A model generated the notes under the pieces. That model was not told where the DNA came from. It worked only from the letters and a program-made list of their open reading frames with translations, and did no database searches. Positions 38,650-47,179 of a stretch of DNA of 64,000 nucleotides are shown here, in pieces; position 1 is the stretch's first letter; each line of letters opens with the position of its first letter. The stretch covers positions 186,001 through 250,000 of the forward strand of contig CAVOTA010000002.1 in assembly GCA_963699055.1 (NCBI GenBank). Reading direction: 5' to 3'. Made by a program: the position numbers and the translations under genes. This DNA is from Bog-756 sp963699055. Lineage in GTDB: Bacteria > Actinomycetota > Acidimicrobiia > Acidimicrobiales > RAAP-2.

Positions 38650-40165
38650 TCGACGTCGGGGCGGTACCGGACCGGCTGTCGGAGGACTCGTGGTACTCCT
38701 CCTCCACGTTCACCGACCAGATGTCGTGGTGGGCACCGTGGATGTTCTCCACGGTCAGCATCGCCGTGTACATGGAGTGGTCCTGGTTGTTGTACTTGTG
38801 CATCCCGTTCCGGCCCACGGGGTGGACGTTCGCGGCGTGCTCCTCGAACCACCGCCGGATCACCTCGACGTTGTCACGGTAGGTGTCGTCGTACACCGGG
38901 TAGGCCTTGGGCATCCGCACGACGTAGCCGGCCTCGACGTCGGAAGGGTCGACCAGGCCGATGTGGGCCAGCTCCTTGGTGCCCAGCGCCACCAGGTCCT
39001 CGTCGGACATCGACCACAGTTCGTCGCCCTCGAACACGAAGTACTCCATGCCGAGGCAGGTCCGGCCGTCCTTGACCAGGAACGGCGACCACGACCCGAA
39101 GTTCTGGATCCTGCCGACCTCGACGTCCGGGGCGTGGATGTAGATCCAGTTGTCGGGGAACCCGCGGTCGGCCGGGACCACCAGGGCGATGGTGAGGAAG
39201 TCGCGGTAGTGCAGGGCGTCCGCCGCCGCCAGCACCCCGGCCGGCGCCGGCGGATCCACCACCCGGGCCAGCGCCGTGAACGGCATCGACGACACCACAT
39301 GACTGCACGGCACCCGCTCGGTCGTGCCGTCGCGCTCGGTGGTGACGGCCACCGCCCGCCCCCCGTCGACGTGGACCCGGGTGGCCGACGTGGCCAACCG
39401 GACGTCGCCGCCCATCTCCTCGACGAGCTCGGCGCACCGCTCCCACATCATCCCGGGTCCGTACTTCGGGTACTGGAACTCCTCGATGAGGCTGGTCACC
39501 TGGGTGCTGCGGTCGCGACGGCGCCCCAGCGAGGAGCGGATGGGCTCCCACACGGCGTTCCACAACGACATGCCCTTGATGCGCTGGGCGCCCCAGTCGG
39601 CGGAGAGCTCGGAGGCCGACACCCCCCACACCTTCTCGTTGTACGTCTTGAAGAAGTGGCGGTAGAGGCGCCAGCCGTAGTTGGTGACGATGTAGCCCTC
39701 GAGGGTGGACTGGTCACGCGGCGGGCGCACCCGGACCCACAGGAACGACAGGCCGCACCGCACGGCCTCGACCAGTCCGAGGTTCGACAGGGCGTTGCCC
39801 AGCTTGATCGGGTAGTCGTAGTACTTGCCCCCGTAGAAGATGCGGCTCATGCGCGGCCGCAGCAGGAAGTCCTCGGGCGGGAGGATCTCGTGCCAGAATT
39901 CCTCGACCGGCACCACCTTGGTGAAGAAGCGGTGGCCGCCGATGTCGAAGCGCCAGCCGTCCCGCTCGACGGTGCGGCTGATGCCGCCCAGCACGGTGTC
40001 CTGCTCCACCACCACCACCGGGTCACCGGACTGGGCCAGCCGGTAGGCGGCGGTGAGCCCCGCCGGCCCACCGCCGATGACCACCACGGGCGGCCCGCCG
40101 GCGGCACGCGGCGCGGCGGCTCCGTCCGGAGTGGAAGCGCTGTCGGGTTCGGTGGGCCTTGCCAT
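38603..40165 (-). CDS. UDP-galactopyranose mutase-like FAD/NAD(P)-binding oxidoreductase
   Basis: This 520-aa flavoprotein opens its Rossmann fold at residues ~27-40 (VVVIGGGPAGLTAAYRL). The rest shows WRFDIGGHRFFTK, YGGKYYDYPIKLGNALS, FKTYNEKVWGVSASELSADWGAQRIKG and a C-terminal FAD contact VGRNGMHKYNNQDHSM. These belong to the UGM-like/protoporphyrinogen oxidase-like group common in glycan loci. UGM itself converts UDP-Galp to UDP-Galf; substrate specificity here cannot be assigned. The start is ATG 40165. The nearest GAGGAG is about 15 bases upstream. It overlaps the flippase gene. Confidence 0.9.
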   Translation of the reverse strand: MARPTEPDSASTPDGAAAPRAAGGPPVVVIGGGPAGLTAAYRLAQSGDPVVVVEQDTVLGGISRTVERDGWRFDIGGHRFFTKVVPVEEFWHEILPPEDFLLRPRMSRIFYGGKYYDYPIKLGNALSNLGLVEAVRCGLSFLWVRVRPPRDQSTLEGYIVTNYGWRLYRHFFKTYNEKVWGVSASELSADWGAQRIKGMSLWNAVWEPIRSSLGRRRDRSTQVTSLIEEFQYPKYGPGMMWERCAELVEEMGGDVRLATSATRVHVDGGRAVAVTTERDGTTERVPCSHVVSSMPFTALARVVDPPAPAGVLAAADALHYRDFLTIALVVPADRGFPDNWIYIHAPDVEVGRIQNFGSWSPFLVKDGRTCLGMEYFVFEGDELWSMSDEDLVALGTKELAHIGLVDPSDVEAGYVVRMPKAYPVYDDTYRDNVEVIRRWFEEHAANVHPVGRNGMHKYNNQDHSMYTAMLTVENIHGAHHDIWSVNVEEEYHESSDSRSGTAPTSSGTGRDAPILPRRAD

Positions 40166-40386
40166 GCGTTGTGCGACCTGCTCCTCAGTGGTTCCTGGCC
40201 CAGCCGGACGGCTGGCCGACGACTGCCGCGAGCCGGTCCCCGACCCGATGCACGGGGTGGTCGACGTCCGACCGCACCGCCTCCCTCGGGTCCCCTCCCG
40301 ACAGCGGCCGGCAGCTGTCGGACCAGCCTTGCGGGGGCCGAGGATAGTCGCTCCCGTCACCCGGCCGGAGGGACCGGTGGCGGGTT

Positions 40387-41595
40387 CTAGGGGACGACGA
40401 CCCCCAGGAAGGCCAGCGTCGCATAGGCGGCCATGGCCAGGCCCGAGACGGCCAGGACCGCCCACTCCACCCGTCGGTCCGCCGTGAGGGTCGACGCGGC
40501 GACCACCAGGGGGAACGCCCCCAGGGCGTAGCGCTCGAAGGAGTCCAGGTTGGTGCTGGTCAGGGACACGGCCAGGACGGCGGTGGCGAAGGCGGCGTAG
40601 CTCACCGGGAGCCGGCGCCAGGCCAGCACGACCAGGCCCACGCACACCACCACCCAGGGCACGTGGAGGGCGCTGCCCAGATGGTGGCCGTGGGCGGCGT
40701 CGACCACGTCGTGCCACATGGCACCGATCGGCACGGCGAACTGCCCCCGGTGGCCGCTCTGCTCCTGGACCGTGAACGGCAGCCACGGGTCCCCGAACCG
40801 GTGGCCGACCCAGGCCAGGTAGGCACCGGCGCCGACCAGGGGTGCCACCAGGGCGGCGACCCGCCCCGTCCAGGCCCGTCGGGCGACGGCGTCCCGCCGG
40901 TGCGCCCACAGCTCGACGACGACGGGCACCAGGAGGACCACCCCGACGGGACGGACGGCGCCGGCGGCGAGTCCGGCGGCGGCGGCCCACCACCACCGGC
41001 CGGTCCGCACGCCCAGCAGGGTCACCACCGAGCAGAGCAGCAGGGTGGCGTCGGCGTAGGCCAGCACCAGTGCGTAGGCCGACGGCGCCAGCGCCAGCAA
41101 CCACACCGACCGGCGGGCCAGGGCGGCGTCGCCCAGGTCGTGGCGGACGAGCAGCAGCAGGGCGGCCATGGCCCCGAGCGCGCTGAGGTTGGCCACCACC
41201 ACCAGGGCGACGGACGTACCCGTGCCCGGAACGGCGCCCAGCAGCCGGCCGGCCAACGGGAACAGCGGGAAGAACCGGAGCGACTCCCGACCCGCCCACG
41301 CGTACCCGTGGTCGGCGATGGCCCGGTACCAGCCGCCGTCCCACACCAGCAGGCCCTGGTGCACCCGGGCCACGGCGGCGGCGTCGTGGGGCCGCAGCGA
41401 GTGGACCCCGACCCGGGCCACGGCCAGGGCGAGGATCACCACCACCCGGGCCACCACCCAGGCGGGCAGCACGGCGAGCACGGCCCGGGCCGCTGCGACC
41501 GTGCCGCCGCGCAGCCCCCCGGGGCCCCGGCCGGGAACCGCCACGGGTCCGGCGCCGACGTCGGCGGCCACCGTGGCCGGTCGCCCGACGTCCAC
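40387..41595 (-). CDS. GT-C mannosyltransferase-like membrane protein (PIG-V type)
   Basis: This 402-aa multi-pass protein has about 9-10 hydrophobic segments. The first luminal loop contains LLVWDGGWYRAIADHGYAW, the signature of PIG-V/GPI mannosyltransferase 2-like bacterial proteins that use polyprenyl-phosphate-linked sugars. FFPLFPLAGRLL follows as usual. GTG 41595 starts just four bases after the upstream stop, so translation is probably coupled. The protein likely adds a mannose-type residue to an envelope lipid or glycan on the outer face. Confidence 0.87.
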   Translation of the reverse strand: MDVGRPATVAADVGAGPVAVPGRGPGGLRGGTVAAARAVLAVLPAWVVARVVVILALAVARVGVHSLRPHDAAAVARVHQGLLVWDGGWYRAIADHGYAWAGRESLRFFPLFPLAGRLLGAVPGTGTSVALVVVANLSALGAMAALLLLVRHDLGDAALARRSVWLLALAPSAYALVLAYADATLLLCSVVTLLGVRTGRWWWAAAAGLAAGAVRPVGVVLLVPVVVELWAHRRDAVARRAWTGRVAALVAPLVGAGAYLAWVGHRFGDPWLPFTVQEQSGHRGQFAVPIGAMWHDVVDAAHGHHLGSALHVPWVVVCVGLVVLAWRRLPVSYAAFATAVLAVSLTSTNLDSFERYALGAFPLVVAASTLTADRRVEWAVLAVSGLAMAAYATLAFLGVVVP

Positions 41596-41600
41596 CCCGG

Positions 41601-43325
41601 TCAGGTCCCGGTCGGCGACAGCCGCACCAGGTACATGGGCTGGTAGAAGCTGTTGGCGTTCCCGACCACGAGGCCGGTGGCGTGGTACGCCGGGCTCGCC
41701 TGCAGCGTCTGGACGATGCCTTCGCACTTGACGCCGAACCCCTGGTACGCCGGGGCCCATACGACGAAGATCTGGTGCCCGCCGGCGGCCAGTGCCTCCA
41801 GGTGGTCGGCGAAGGCCAGTGGCGAGGCGGCCCGCACCGCGTCGTCGTAGTCCACCCAGTCGACGAACTCGGGCCCGGTGCCGCGGGGGAAGGTGGTCTG
41901 GGTGAAGGAGTCAGGCGGCAGCAGGCGGGCCACCGCCGGGCCCAGCTGGTCGGGGCAGTAGGCGACGATGTCACCCGGACGGGCCGACGCGCGGATGGCC
42001 GCGGCCACCTGGCCGGCCTGGGTCCGGTTGGTGACCACGTTGGGGACGGACGCCGCCAGCCCGAGCACCATGGCCACGGCGATGACCCCGACCCGGACGT
42101 GGCGGTCCCGGAAGACCGTGACGCCCAGCGACACCAGGAGGATCAACGGCACGAAGACCACCGAGGCGTACCGGGCGTCGAAGGCGCTCGTGGTGACGAA
42201 GCCGCCGATGATGGCGGCGGCCAGCGTGCCGACGATCACCACCGCCAGGGGACGACCCGTCGGCCGCGTCCGGATGTCGAGTGAGATGTGGAGCCGGTCC
42301 GTGGCCAGCCCGAAGAGGCCCAGACCGAACAGGGCGAAGAAGAGCAGCGCGAGTCCCCGGCCCTGGCTGGTGCTGCCACCGGCGAACGACGCCACGGCGC
42401 TCACCATGGCCGCGAAGGTGGCGGGGGTGGCCCAGGGCGTACCGGTGTGCTGCGACTGGAAGACGAAGGTCGGGAACCACGGGAGGAAGGCGAGGCAGCC
42501 GACGAGCGTGGCCGCCAGCGCCGCACGGGCGCCACGGCGCCACGACGCCCGGCCCCGCCAGGCCTGGAAGGCCAGCCACAGGATGACCGTGCCCAGGAGG
42601 TAGACCGACCAGTAGTGGGTGTAGAGCAGCAGTGCCGCCACCACCGCGGTGGCGATCAGGTTCCCGGGCCGCGGGGAGACCAATGCCCGGTCCAGGGCCA
42701 GGAACCCGAGCACGGTCAGCAGCGCCACCAGCGAGTACATCCGGGTCTCGGTGTCGTAGCGGACGGCGAAGGGCGAGGTGGCCACGAGCAGCATCGCCGC
42801 CCACGCCGCCGTGGTGCCGCCGATCCGCCGTCCGGCGACCCACGCCAGGGGCACCGTGGCGACCCCGAACACACCGGACAGCGAGCGCACGGCGACATCG
42901 GAGGTGCCGAAGAGGCCCATCCACACGTGGAGCAGTACGTAGAAGAGCGGCGGGGCCCCGTCGCGGCGGAGGTAGGAGGGCAGCTCGTGCAGGGGCTGGC
43001 GGGCGATGTTGACCGTCAGCGCCTCGTCCAACCACAGGTCCGAACGGGTCCAGAACCGCAGCACCATCCCGGCGGCCACCGCCAGCGTGGCACCGACGAC
43101 GAGCAGCACCACCAGGACACGGCTGAATGGCGGACCCTCGGGATCGCGTGCCCTACCCGTGGACGCGGCACCACCGTCGCGACGCCGTCCGGCCGGAGCG
43201 CCGGCCAGGGGGACGGGTGCGGCGACAGATGTATCGGGCACGGGGTCGCGAACCTCGTCCTCCGGCGGGGCGGACCCGGGGGGTGGGGCATCCATGGCTG
43301 GCATGGTACCCAGGCGGCCCGCCAC
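41601..43325 (-). CDS. GT39-like polyprenyl-phosphate sugar glycosyltransferase
   Basis: This 574-aa protein has a long Pro/Gly/Arg-rich cytoplasmic leader and a first helix (RVLVVLLVVGATLAVAAGMVL). The loop DLWLDEALTVNIARQPLHELPSYLRRDGAPPLFYVLLH carries the acidic pair and P-P-L motif of PMT/ArnT-like GT-C enzymes. About ten more membrane segments and a soluble C-terminal domain (RPGDIVAYCPDQLGPA onward) follow. Start options are GTG 43325, ATG 43304 and ATG 43295; none has a ribosome site. It is first of the leftward series 43325-37027. Confidence 0.88.
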   Translation of the reverse strand: MAGRLGTMPAMDAPPPGSAPPEDEVRDPVPDTSVAAPVPLAGAPAGRRRDGGAASTGRARDPEGPPFSRVLVVLLVVGATLAVAAGMVLRFWTRSDLWLDEALTVNIARQPLHELPSYLRRDGAPPLFYVLLHVWMGLFGTSDVAVRSLSGVFGVATVPLAWVAGRRIGGTTAAWAAMLLVATSPFAVRYDTETRMYSLVALLTVLGFLALDRALVSPRPGNLIATAVVAALLLYTHYWSVYLLGTVILWLAFQAWRGRASWRRGARAALAATLVGCLAFLPWFPTFVFQSQHTGTPWATPATFAAMVSAVASFAGGSTSQGRGLALLFFALFGLGLFGLATDRLHISLDIRTRPTGRPLAVVIVGTLAAAIIGGFVTTSAFDARYASVVFVPLILLVSLGVTVFRDRHVRVGVIAVAMVLGLAASVPNVVTNRTQAGQVAAAIRASARPGDIVAYCPDQLGPAVARLLPPDSFTQTTFPRGTGPEFVDWVDYDDAVRAASPLAFADHLEALAAGGHQIFVVWAPAYQGFGVKCEGIVQTLQASPAYHATGLVVGNANSFYQPMYLVRLSPTGT

Positions 43326-43362
43326 CGGTGACCCGGGGGCCCACGCACCCGCGGGGGATACG

Positions 43363-43391
43363 TGGACCTCGGGCCGTCACGGCACTATCGT
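43363..43391 (+). promoter_or_regulatory. Possible promoter of the peptide-importer operon
   Basis: TGGACC (43363-43368) and TATCGT (43386-43391) are 17 bases apart. Initiation near 43398 would give a leader of about 146 bases before ATG 43544. The leader contains several short inverted repeats (for example around 43465-43485), but I cannot match it to a known riboswitch. Confidence 0.35.
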
Positions 43392-43543
43392 GCGCCCACG
43401 CCGGTCCACGGGTGTGGCAGAGTCAGTGCCGGGATACCGCCGCAGCCTGGGTGGCCTCCCGGTAGTTCCGCAGTCCACCGGGAGGGACGCTGCAGCGCCA
43501 GCGGACCGGAGCAGACCACCGCAGGGTGGACCACAGGAGCCAG

Positions 43544-45241
43544 ATGGGGGAAGCCGTGACCGAGCCGCAGGAGATCAGTCGTCGTACCTTTTTGTCCCAG
43601 GGGGCGAAGGCCGGCGGCGCCGTGGTGCTCGCCGGGGCGGCCGGCGGGGTCCTGGCCGCCTGTGGATCGTCCTCGTCGTCGGGTACCACCACCACCGCGG
43701 CGGCCGGGGCGCAGCCCGGGGTGGGGACGGGCGCGCCGGTGCGGGGTGGCTCGCTGACCGTCGGCCTCGTCGCCGAGATCGACGGCTTCTACCCGCCGAG
43801 CAACCACTGGGACACCAACGGGTTCATCTACGCCAACTCCCTCTACGACCCGCTGTGCGCCATCGGGGCCGACGGGTCGATCCAGCCCTATCTGTGCGAG
43901 TCGATCACCGCCAACGCCAACTACGACACCTGGACGATGACCCTCCGTCCCGGGGTCAAGTTCCACGACGGCTCGGCCCTCACCGCGGCCGTGGTGGTCG
44001 CCAACTACGTCCAGCTGAAGGCGTCGCTCCTCACCGGACAGGCCCTGGTGCAGGTGACCGGCTGCACCGCCTCCGACGACATGACCGTGGTGTACACCCT
44101 CGAGGCGCCGAACCCGACCTTCCCGGCCGGTCTCACCAGTCAGCTGGGCTACGTGGTCGCCCAGTCGATGATCGACTCGGTCAATTCGGGCGACAAGACG
44201 CCGACCCCGGTCGGCACCGGCCCGTTCATCTACCAGTCGTGGCAGCCGAACGACCACTTCGTCGCCACCCGCAACCCCGACTACTGGCGAGCCGGACTCC
44301 CCTACCTCGACCAGATCACACTGCGGCCGATCCCCGACACCATCCAGCGCGAGTCGACCCTCAAGACCGGTGGTGTCGACATGATCCAGTCCACCGATCC
44401 CGACACCATCAACCGGTTCAGGAACGTGGCGGGCTACCAGACCGTGGACAGCGCCACCGGCGTGCTGGGCGAACCGACCGTCGCCTTCATCATGCTGAAC
44501 ACCCAGGTCAGCCCCACCAACGATCTGTCGATCCGTCAGGCGCTGGCCATGAGCCTCGACCAGACGACCATCCAGAAGATCTTCGGCGGTGGGCTCACCA
44601 AGCCGATCTCGGGACTCTTCCTCCCGGGCTCGCCCTATTACTCGGAATCGGGCTACCCCGCCTACAGCCCGTCCAAGGCCAAGAAGCTGGTGTCGGCCTA
44701 CGCCGCCCAGCACGGCACACCGAAGCTCACCCTGTTGACCATCACCGACCCGCGGCTGGCACAGGTCGTCCAGATCATCCAGCAGATGTGGTCCCAGGTC
44801 GGCTTCGACGTGACCATCAGCCAGATCGAGCAGGCCAACCTCATCAACGACTTCATCGCCGGCGAGTTCCAGGCGGCCACGTCGTACCAGTTCGGGGCCA
44901 TCGACCCCGATCTCAACTACGTGTGGTGGTCCACCACGACCGTCAAGCCGGTCGGCCAGATCGCCCTCAACTTCCCCCGCAACGACGACCCGGTGATCGA
45001 GCAGAACATGCTCACCGGCCGCCACACCACCGACCAGGCCACCCGGGTCGCGGCCTACCAGACCGTCAACGAGCAGCTGGCCAAGGACCTGCCCTACCTG
45101 TGGCTCGAGCAGTACATCTTCTCGGAGGTGGCCTCGACGCAGGTGCAGAACTTCGCCAACCCGACCCTCCCGAGCGGGGCCAAGCAGTACGCCTTCGACG
45201 AGGGAATCTTCGTCCCGACCCAGATCTGGCTGTCGAAGTAG
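43544..45241 (+). CDS. Peptide ABC transporter substrate-binding lipoprotein (Tat type)
   Basis: This 565-aa SBP_bac_5 family protein has an N-terminus combining a twin-arginine motif (SRRTFLSQG) with a lipobox (LAACGSS). It is therefore probably folded in the cytoplasm, exported by Tat and lipidated. A Ser/Thr/Ala linker precedes the binding fold (GGSLTVGLVAEIDGF, LRPGVKFHDGSALTA, GTGPFIYQSW, NPDYWRAGLPYLDQI, IRQALAMSLDQTTI). The start may be ATG 43544 (AGGAG five bases upstream) or GTG 43556 (GGGGGAAG upstream). It is first in the operon with two permeases and two ATPases. Confidence 0.94.
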   Translation: MGEAVTEPQEISRRTFLSQGAKAGGAVVLAGAAGGVLAACGSSSSSGTTTTAAAGAQPGVGTGAPVRGGSLTVGLVAEIDGFYPPSNHWDTNGFIYANSLYDPLCAIGADGSIQPYLCESITANANYDTWTMTLRPGVKFHDGSALTAAVVVANYVQLKASLLTGQALVQVTGCTASDDMTVVYTLEAPNPTFPAGLTSQLGYVVAQSMIDSVNSGDKTPTPVGTGPFIYQSWQPNDHFVATRNPDYWRAGLPYLDQITLRPIPDTIQRESTLKTGGVDMIQSTDPDTINRFRNVAGYQTVDSATGVLGEPTVAFIMLNTQVSPTNDLSIRQALAMSLDQTTIQKIFGGGLTKPISGLFLPGSPYYSESGYPAYSPSKAKKLVSAYAAQHGTPKLTLLTITDPRLAQVVQIIQQMWSQVGFDVTISQIEQANLINDFIAGEFQAATSYQFGAIDPDLNYVWWSTTTVKPVGQIALNFPRNDDPVIEQNMLTGRHTTDQATRVAAYQTVNEQLAKDLPYLWLEQYIFSEVASTQVQNFANPTLPSGAKQYAFDEGIFVPTQIWLSK

Positions 45242-45271
45242 CGGCTCGGGCGATCGGTCGGCGAGCAGTTC

Positions 45272-46216
45272 ATGGGAAAGTACCTGGTCAGGAGGACCCT
45301 GCAGCTGGTGGTGGTGGCGTTCGTCATCTCCGTGCTGACGTTCCTGCTGGTCCATCTCCTCCCAGGTGACCCGACCGTCACCATCCTCGGTCCGAACGAC
45401 ACGGCGGCCAACCGGGCCATCCTGCTGAAGCAGCTGGGGCTCAACCTCCCGCTGTGGCAGCAGTACACGACCTGGCTCAACGCCGTGTTCCACGGCAACC
45501 TGGGCACCTCGTACCTCAACCACGAGTCGGTCACCCACATCCTGGCCACCGGCGCACCGGTCGACCTCGAGCTGATCATCATCTCGCAGGTGATCGCCTT
45601 CGCCGTCGCCATCCCGCTCGCACTGGTGGTCTCCCGCAAGCCGAACAGGCCGCTCGACAACGCCGCCACCACCAGCACCTTCGGACTCCTCGCCCTGCCG
45701 CCCTTCGTCGTGGCCCCGATCCTGGTGGCGGTGTTCGCCGTCGGCCTCGGCTGGTTCCCGGCCACGGGCTACACGCCGTTCACCCAGAGCCCGGCGCAGA
45801 ACCTCCACGAGATGATCCTGCCGTCGGTGGCGATCACCGCCGGGTCGATCGCCGTGTACTTCCGGCTCCTCCGCTCCGACCTCATCAGCACGCTCCAACA
45901 GGACTTCATCACCATGGCCCGCTCGAAGGGCCTGTCGAGCCGCCGGATCATGTGGCGCCACGCCTTCCGCCCGTCGAGCTTCTCGCTCCTGGCCGCCGCA
46001 GGCATCAACATCGGCGCCCTCATCGCCGGCACGTTCGTCGTCGAGCTGCTGTTCGTCCTGCCCGGCATCGGCTACGCCCTGGTGCAGGCGGTCGAGCAGC
46101 GCGACTACCTGGTGGTCCAGGGCATCGCCCTGGTGGTGGCCATCGTCTACGTGCTGCTGCAGTTCGTCATCGACTTCGTATTCACCATCGTCGACCCGAG
46201 AGTGGTGCGGGAGTGA
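45272..46216 (+). CDS. ABC transporter permease, DppB type
   Basis: This 314-aa permease has six transmembrane helices. The N-terminal YLVRRTLQLVVVAFVISVLTFLLVHLLPGDP is diagnostic for DppB/OppB. The EAA loop near the C-terminus (DFITMARSKGLSSRRIMWRHAFRPS) contacts the ATPases. The ending LLFVLPGIGYALVQAVEQRDYLVVQGI and IVDPRV is typical. It begins 30 bases after the binding-protein stop. Confidence 0.95.
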   Translation: MGKYLVRRTLQLVVVAFVISVLTFLLVHLLPGDPTVTILGPNDTAANRAILLKQLGLNLPLWQQYTTWLNAVFHGNLGTSYLNHESVTHILATGAPVDLELIIISQVIAFAVAIPLALVVSRKPNRPLDNAATTSTFGLLALPPFVVAPILVAVFAVGLGWFPATGYTPFTQSPAQNLHEMILPSVAITAGSIAVYFRLLRSDLISTLQQDFITMARSKGLSSRRIMWRHAFRPSSFSLLAAAGINIGALIAGTFVVELLFVLPGIGYALVQAVEQRDYLVVQGIALVVAIVYVLLQFVIDFVFTIVDPRVVRE

Positions 46217-46219
46217 CCC

Positions 46220-47179
46220 ATGCCTGACGACAGAGAACTCCTCGACAGCGGGGCGTCCTCCGAGCTGCTCGGCGACCGCTTCCCCGGCATGGCCGCCGGG
46301 GAGGAGGCCGTCCTGGCCATCTCGACCGAGCACGTCGCCGGCGACGACGTCCTGGCCAAGCGGCCGCTCGGCTTCCTCTTCTGGTTCGCCCTGACGTGGG
46401 TGGCACTGGTGCTGCTGGCCTCGGTGCTGGCCAACGTGCTCCCGCTGCAGAACCCGAACTTCCAGAACTACTCGGCGCTCAACCAGGGCCCGAGCGCGGC
46501 CCACTGGCTGGGCACCGACGACCTCGGCCGCGACCTGCTCGCCCGGCTCATCTTCGGATCCCGGGTGTCGCTCATCGTCGGGTTCTGCGGGGTCGCCATC
46601 GGGCTCCTCATCGGGGGGACCGCCGGGCTCGTGTCGGGTTACAAGGGCGGCAAGCTCGACGTGGCCCTCAACGCCGGTTCGTTCATCATCCTGGCGTTCC
46701 CGGCCATCGTGGCCGTCATCGCCATCGTCACCTTCTGGGGCGCGTCGCTGCTCCACATCACCATCATCCTGGGCATCGGCACGATCCCGTTGATGTTCCG
46801 GGTGATCCGGGCCAGCAGTCTGTCCTTCGCCCAACGCGACTTCGTGGTGGCGGCGAAGACCATGGGGGCGACGGACACCCGCGTGGTGCTGCGCGAGATC
46901 CTGCCCAACGTGATCCCGGTGATGGTCACCTTCAGCCTGATCACCGTGGCGGGTCTGATCGTCATCGAGGGCACCCTCGCCTTCCTCGGCCTGTCGGTCA
47001 ACCTCCCCACGCCGTCGTGGGGAAACCTGATCAACGAGGGGACCGCCAACGGCGCCCTGTCCAGCGACCCGTGGATCATGATGTGGCCGGCGCTCGCCAT
47101 GTTCCTGCTGCTGTGGTCCATCAACCTGATCGGCGACCGCCTCCGCCAGCGCTTCGACATCCGCGAGGGCCTGCTGTGA
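46220..47179 (+). CDS. ABC transporter permease, DppC type
   Basis: This 319-aa permease has a long cytoplasmic leader, then the first membrane helix, and the DppC motif HWLGTDDLGRDLLARLIFGSRVSLIVG. The EAA loop reads RDFVVAAKTMGATDTRVVLREILPN, and LAFLGLSVNLPTPSWGNLINEG is typical. It pairs with the DppB-like protein to form the channel. It starts four bases after that gene's stop and overlaps the next gene as GTGA. Confidence 0.95.
   Translation: MPDDRELLDSGASSELLGDRFPGMAAGEEAVLAISTEHVAGDDVLAKRPLGFLFWFALTWVALVLLASVLANVLPLQNPNFQNYSALNQGPSAAHWLGTDDLGRDLLARLIFGSRVSLIVGFCGVAIGLLIGGTAGLVSGYKGGKLDVALNAGSFIILAFPAIVAVIAIVTFWGASLLHITIILGIGTIPLMFRVIRASSLSFAQRDFVVAAKTMGATDTRVVLREILPNVIPVMVTFSLITVAGLIVIEGTLAFLGLSVNLPTPSWGNLINEGTANGALSSDPWIMMWPALAMFLLLWSINLIGDRLRQRFDIREGLL

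Noticed and set aside
38603..41974. One 1123-codon frame joining the UGM-like protein to upstream sequence
   Set aside because: Upstream of 40165 the frame is the shadow of the PIG-V-like gene; the Rossmann motif and family N-terminus fix the real start at 40165.
43398..43543. Cobalamin or glycine riboswitch before the importer
   Set aside because: Conserved core motifs of these classes are not present in the leader.
43385..46834. 1149-codon minus-strand frame antisense to the ABC importer
   Set aside because: The plus-strand importer genes carry all family motifs; this frame is their shadow.
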